Assembly: GCA_023614405.1 (NCBI GenBank)
Contig: CM042696.1
Coordinates: forward strand, 333,055,211-333,119,210
Length of the DNA: 64,000 nt
Direction: 5' to 3'
Source: Avena insularis
Taxonomy: Eukaryota > Streptophyta > Magnoliopsida > Poales > Poaceae
Position 1 is the first letter of the stretch, and each line of letters opens with the position of its first letter. Shown one piece after another: positions 58,013 to 64,000 of this stretch. The notes below the pieces were generated by a model, which did not search any database, was not told the origin of the DNA, and saw nothing but the letters and a program-made list of their open reading frames with translations. The position numbers and the translations under genes were made by a program.

Positions 58013-61000
58013 GAGTTCATTGTATGTTTGTTCTTTTCGACAAACCACATGGATCAACCAATGGCATTGCATGTGTGTTATTGTCACAAACCACATATGG
58101 ATCAACCAATGTCATTGCATGTGTGTTCCTGTACAAACCACATATGGATCCACCAATGCTCATTGTATGTGTGTTCTTTCCACAAACCACATATGTATCC
58201 ACTTGAGTAATTGCATGTGTGTTCTTTTAACAAACCACATATGGATCAACCAGAGTCATTGCATGTGTGTTCTTTTCACAAACCACACATGGATCAACCA
58301 GAGTCATTACATGTGTGTTCTTTCCATGAACCACATATGGATCAACTAGAGTCATTGCATGTGTGTTCTTTCCACAAACGACATATGGATCCACCAAAGT
58401 AATTGCATGTGTGTTCTTTCCACAAACCACATATGGATCCACTAATGTCATTGCATGTGTGTTCTTTTTACAAATAACATGGATCAACCAATGGCATTGC
58501 ACGTGTGTTATTGTCATAAACCACACATGGATCAACCAATGTCATTGCATGTGTGTTCATGTCACAAACCACACATGGATCCACCAATGTTATTTCATGT
58601 GTGTTCTTTCCATGAACCACATATGGATCAACCAGAGTCATCGCATGTGTGTTATTTCCACAAACCACACATGGATCCACCAGAGTAATTGCATGTGGGT
58701 TCATGTCACAAACCACACATGGATCCACCAATGTTATTTCATGTGTGTTCTTGCCATGAACCACAAATGGATCCACCAATGTCATTGCATGTGTGTTCTT
58801 TCCACAAACCACATATGGATCCACCAGAGTCATTGGATGTGTGTTCTTTCCACAAACCAAATATGGATCCACCAATGTCATTGGATGTGTGTTCATGTCA
58901 CAAACATCACATGGATTCACCAATGTCATTGCATGTGTGTTATTTCCATGAACCACATATAGATCAACCAGAGTCATTGCATGTGTGTTCTTTCCTCAAA
59001 CCACACATGGATCCACCAGAGTAATTGCATGTGTGTTCATGTCACAAACCACACATGGATCCACCAATGTCATTGCATGTGTGTTCTTTTCACAAACCAC
59101 ACATGGATCAACAAATGTCATTGCATGTGTGTTCTTTCCACAAACCAAATATGGATCCACCTATGTCACTGCATGTGTGTTCTTTTCACAAACCACATAT
59201 GGATCCACTAGAGTCATTGCATGTGTGTTCTTTTCACAAACCACACATGGATCCACCAGAGTCATTGCATGTGTGTTCTTTCCACAAACTACACATGGAT
59301 CAACAAGAGTAATTGCAAGTGTGTTCATGTCACAAACCAAACATGGATCCACTAATGTCATTTCATGTGTGTTCTTTCCATGAACCACATATGGATCCAC
59401 CAATGTCATTGCATGTGTGTTCTTTCCACAAACCACATAAGGATCCACCAGAGTCATTGCATGTGTGTTCTTTTCACAAACCACACATGGATCAACTAGA
59501 GTCATTGCATGTGTGTTCTTTCCACAAACCACATATGGATCCACTAGAGTCATTGCATGTTTGTTCTTCCGACAAACCACATATGGATCCACCAGAGTCA
59601 TTGCATGTGTGTTCTTTTCCACAAACCACATATGGATCCACTAGAGTCATTGCATGTGTGTTCTTTCCACAAACCACATATGATAAACAAATGTCATTGC
59701 ATGTGTGTTCTTTTCCACAAACCACATATGGATCCACTAGAGTTTATTGTATCTTTGTTCTTTTCGACAAACCACATGGATCAACCAATAGCATTGCATG
59801 TGTGTTAATGTCACAAACCACATATGGATCAACCAATGTCATTGCATGTGTGTTCCTGTACAAACCACATATGGATCCACCAATGCTCATTGTATGTGTG
59901 TTCTTTCCACAAACCACATATGTATCCACTAGAGTAATTGCACGTGTGTTCTTTTAACAAACCACATATGGATCAACCAGAGTCATTGCATGTGTGTTCT
60001 TTCCACAAACCACATAAGGATCCACCAGAGTCATTGCATGTGTGTTCTTTTCACAAACAACACATGGATCCACTAGAGTCATTGCATGTGTGTTCTTTCC
60101 ACAAACCACATATGGATCCACTAGAGTCATTGCATGTGTGTTCTTCCAACAAACCACATATGGATCCACCATCGTAATTTGATGTGTTTTCTTTTCCACA
60201 AACCACATATGGATCCACTAGAGTTCATTGTATGTTTGTTCTTTTCGACAAACCACATGGATCAACCAATGGCATTGCATGTGTGTTATTGTCACAAACC
60301 ACATATGGATCAACCAATGTCATTGCATGTGTGTTCCTGTACAAACCACATATGGATCCACCAATGCTCATTGTATGTGTGTTCTTTCCACAAACCACAT
60401 ATGTATCCACTAGAGTAATTGCATGTGTGTTCTTTTAACAAACCACATATGGATCAACCAGAGTCATTGCATGTGTGTTCTTTTCGCAAACCACACATGG
60501 ATCAACCAGAGTCATTACATGTGTGTTCTTTCCATGAACCACATATGGATCAACTAGAGTCATTGCATGTGTGTTCTTTCCACAAACGACATATGGATCC
60601 ACCAGAGTAATTGCATGTGTGTTCTTTCCACAAACCACATAAGGATCCACTAATGTCATTGCATGTGTGTTCTTTTTACAAATAACATGGATCAACCAAT
60701 GGCATTGCACGTGTGTTATTGTCATAAACCACACATGGATCAACCAATGTCATTGCATGTGTGTTCATGTCACAAACCACACATGGATCCACCAATGTTA
60801 TTTCATGTGTGTTCTTTCCATGAACCACATATGGATCAACCAGAGTCATTGCATGTGTGTTATTTCCACAAACCACACATGGATCCACCAGTAATTGCAT
60901 GTGGGTTCATGTCACAAACCACACATGGATCCACCAATGTTATTTCATGTGTGTTCTTGCCATGAACCACATATGGATCCACCAATGTCATTGCATGTGT

Positions 61001-64000
61001 GTTCTTTCCACAAACCACATATGGATCCACCAGAGTCATTGGATGTGTGTTCTTTCCACAAACCAAATATGGATCCACCAATGTCATTGGATGTGTGTTC
61101 ATGTCACAAACATCACATGGATTCACCAATGTCATTGCATGTGTGTTATTTCCATGAACCACATATAGATCAACCAGAGTCATTGCATGTGTGTTCTTTC
61201 CACAAACCAAACATGGATCCACCAGAGTAATTGCATGTGTGTTCATGTCACAAACCACACATGGATCCACCAATGTCATTGCATGTGTGTTCTTTTCACA
61301 AACCACATATGGATCAACAAATGTCATTGCATGTGTGTTCTTTCCACAAACCAAATATGGATCCACCTATGTCATTGCATGTGTGTTCTTTTCACAAACC
61401 ACATATGGATCCACTAGAGTCATTGCATGTGTGTTCTTTTCACAAACCACACATGGATCCACAGAGTCATTGCATGTGTGTTCTTTCCACAAACTACATG
61501 GATCAACAAGTAATTGCATGTGTGTTCATGTCAGAAACCACACATGGATCCACCAATGTCATTTCATGTGTGTTCTTTCCATGAACCACATATGGATCCA
61601 CCAATGTCATTGCATGTGTGTTCTTTCCACAAACCACATAAGGATCCACCAGAGTCATTGCATGTGTGTTCTTTTCACAAACCACACATGGATCCACTAG
61701 AGTCATTGCATGTGTGTTCTTTCCACAAACCACATATGGATCCACTAGAGTCATTGCATGTGTGTTCTTCCGACAAACCACATATGGATCCAACAGAGTC
61801 ATTGCATGTGTGTTGTTTTCCACAAACCACATATGGATCCACTAGAGTCATTACATGTGTGTTCTTTCCACAAACCACATATGATAAAAAAAATGTCATT
61901 GCATGTGTGTTCTTTTCCACAAACCACATATGGATCCACTAGAGTTTATTGTATGTTTGTTCTTTTCGACAAACCACATGGATCAACCAATGGCATTGCA
62001 TGTGTGTTATTGTCACAAACCACATATGGATCAACCAATGTCATTGCATGTGTGTTCCTATACAAACCACATATGGATCCACCAATGCTCATTGCATGTG
62101 TGTTCTTTCCACAAACCACATATGTATCCACTAGAGTAATTGCATGTGTGTTCTTTTAACAAACCACATATGGATCAACCAGTCATTGCATGTGTGTTCT
62201 TTTCACAAACCACACGTGGATCAACCAGAGTCATTACATGTGTGTTCTTTCCATGAACCACATATGGATCAACTAGAGTCATTGCATGTGTGTTCTTTCC
62301 ACAAACCACATATGGATCCACCAGAGTAATTGCATGTGTGTTCTTTCCACAAACCACATATGGATCCACTAGTGGCATTGCATGTGTGTTCTTTTACAAA
62401 TAACATGGATCAACCAATGGCATTGCACGTGTGTTATTGTCATAAACCACACATGGATCAACCAATGTCATTGCATGTGTGTTCATGTCACAAACCACAC
62501 ATGGATCCACCAATGTTATTTCATGTGTGTTCTTTCCATGACCCACATATGGATCAACTAGAGTCATTGCATGTGTGTTATTTCCACAAACCACACATGG
62601 ATCCACCAGAGTAATTGCATGTGGGTTCATGTCACAAACCACACATGGATCCACCAATGTTATTTCATGTGTGTTCTTGCCATGAACCACATATGGATCC
62701 ACCAATGTCATTGCATGTGTGTTGTTTCCACAAACCACATATGGATCCACCAGAGTCATTGGATGTGTGTTCTTTCCAAAAACCAAATATGGATCCACCA
62801 ATGTCATTGGATGTGTGTTCATGTCACAAACATCACATGGATTCACCAATGTCATTGCATGTGTGTTATTTCCATGAACCACATATAGATCAACCAGAGT
62901 CATTGCATGTGTGTTCTTTCCACAAACCACACATGGATCCACCAGAGTAATTGCATGTGTGTTCATGTCACAAACCACACATGGATCCACCAATGTCATT
63001 GCATGTGTGTTCTTTTCACAAACCACATATGGATCAACAAATGTCATTGCATGTGTGTTCTTTACACAAACCAAATATGGATCCACCTATGTCATTGCAT
63101 GTGTGTTCTTTTCACAAACCACATATGGATCCACTAGAGTCATTGCATGTGTGTTCTTTTCACAAACCACACATGGATCCACCAGAGTCATTGCATGTGT
63201 GTTCTTTCCACAAACTACACATGGATCAACAAGAGTAATTGCATGTGTGTTCATGTCACAAACCACACATGGATCCACCAATGTCATTTCATGTGTGTTC
63301 TTTCCATGAACCACATATGGATCCACCAATGTCATTGCATGTGTGTTCTTTCCACAAACCAGATAAGGATCCACCAGAGTCATTGCATGTGTGTTCTTTT
63401 CACAAACCACACATGGATCCACTAGAGTCATTGCATGTGTGTTCTTTCCACAAACCACATATGGATCCACTAGAGTCATTGCATGTGTGTTCTTCCGACA
63501 AGCCACATATGGATCCACCAGGGTCATTGCATATGTGTTCTTTTCCACAAACCACATATGGATCCACTAGAGTCATTGCATGTGTGTTCTTTCCACAAAC
63601 CACATATGATAAACAAATGTCATTGCATGTGTGTTCTTTTCCACAAACCACATATGGATCCACTAGAGTTCATTGTATCTTTGTTCTTTTCGACAAACCA
63701 CATGGATCAACCAATGGCATTGCATGTGTGTTAATGTCACAAACCACATATGGATCAACCAATGTCATTGCATGTGTGTTCCTGTACAAACCACATATGG
63801 ATCCACCAATGCTCATTGTATGTGTGTTCTTTCCACAAACCACATATGTATCCACTAGAGTAATTGCATGTGTGTTCTTTTAACAAACCACATATGGATC
63901 AACCAGAGTCATTGCATGTGTGTTCTTTCCACAAACCACATAAGGATCCACCAGAGTCATTGCATGTGTGTTCTTTTCACAAACAACACATGGATCCACT
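58013..64000. repeat. Higher-order repeat B: about 1.72-kb units plus a 481-bp partial copy
   Basis: The marker GAGTT[C/T]ATTGTAT, followed by CTTTTCGAC, occurs at 58,013, 59,740, 60,221, 61,942 and 63,666, giving spacings of 1,727, 481, 1,721 and 1,724 bp. The long period is about 36 basic units and the short one about 10. A related marker at 53,092 opens the whole array. Confidence 0.85.

Larger units (their letters stand above)
53080..64000. repeat. 48-bp minisatellite array, about 10.9 kb, running off the window
   Basis: Roughly 227 head-to-tail units. Each holds TCATTGCATGTGTGTTCTTT, CCACAAACCACATATGGATC and a short CACYAGAG or CACCAATG link, giving 48 bp, with occasional 47-, 49- and 45-bp units. 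Most carry GGATCC and CATATG. The common variable sites are AGAG/AATG, CC/CT, CCACC/CAACC, CATATGG/CACATGG/CATAAGG, CTTTCCAC/CTTTTCAC and CCACAAACC/CCATGAACC. Because 48 is a multiple of three, all six frames stay open for long stretches. I know no named Triticeae satellite with this unit. Units are arranged in higher-order repeats, listed separately. Confidence 0.95.

Noticed and set aside
53030..64000. Dozens of long open frames (up to about 250 codons) in all frames across the satellite
   Set aside because: They follow from a repeat unit divisible by three and break at every irregular unit. They are not annotated as genes; only the silent-variant pattern is reported.
53080..64000. Resemblance to a CRISPR array (short regular repeats)
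   Set aside because: There are no unique spacers, the whole unit repeats, and the context is a plant nuclear genome.

Overview
The window looks like nuclear DNA of a Triticeae grass (wheat, barley, rye or Aegilops). No species label is given. The evidence is a complete Copia element with BARE1/Angela/WIS-type LTRs, nested Gypsy elements of Tat, Athila-like and Tekay/Del type, grass-type F-box/DUF295 and zf-XS genes, and host genes split by GT-AG introns. No bacterial-style operons, rRNA or tRNA genes were seen.

Layout. 1-34,250 is a stack of nested and truncated transposons: the 3' half of a Tat-type Gypsy element with an antisense extra ORF (1-4,026); the 5' half of an Athila-like gag-only element (4,027-8,258); a MULE transposase fragment (8,259 to about 10,450); a decayed Tekay/Del-like Gypsy 3' end with a very long LTR (to 17,390); a second Tat antisense-ORF fragment (17,476-19,299); and a third Tat element (19,300-34,250, minus strand). 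The third Tat element is split by a complete 8.2-kb Athila-like element (21,178-29,372) flanked by the target duplication AGCCG.

35,323-52,409 is a host-gene island: a broken F-box/DUF295 gene; two convergent copies of a DEDDy (WRN-type) 3'-5' exonuclease gene; and two tandem zf-XS-type genes. The plus-strand exonuclease copy is split by the BARE1-type element (38,360-46,860, target duplication CGATC) and has nonsense codons. The minus-strand copy has one in-frame stop.

About 53,080 to the end is an uninterrupted minisatellite of 48-bp units (about 227 copies) that runs off the window. It has two higher-order layers: a nearly perfect 2,148-bp tandem duplication, and a roughly 1.72-kb repeat present about three times plus a 0.48-kb partial copy. 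Because 48 is a multiple of three, long spurious ORFs appear in all frames. However, most of the common unit variants near the join between units are silent in one minus-strand frame, so an ancestral coding repeat is possible. This array is the least explained part of the window.

Only the upstream zf-XS gene (50,046-51,105) and the small second ORF of the Athila-like element look uninterrupted. Every other coding region carries stops, frameshifts, truncations or insertions.
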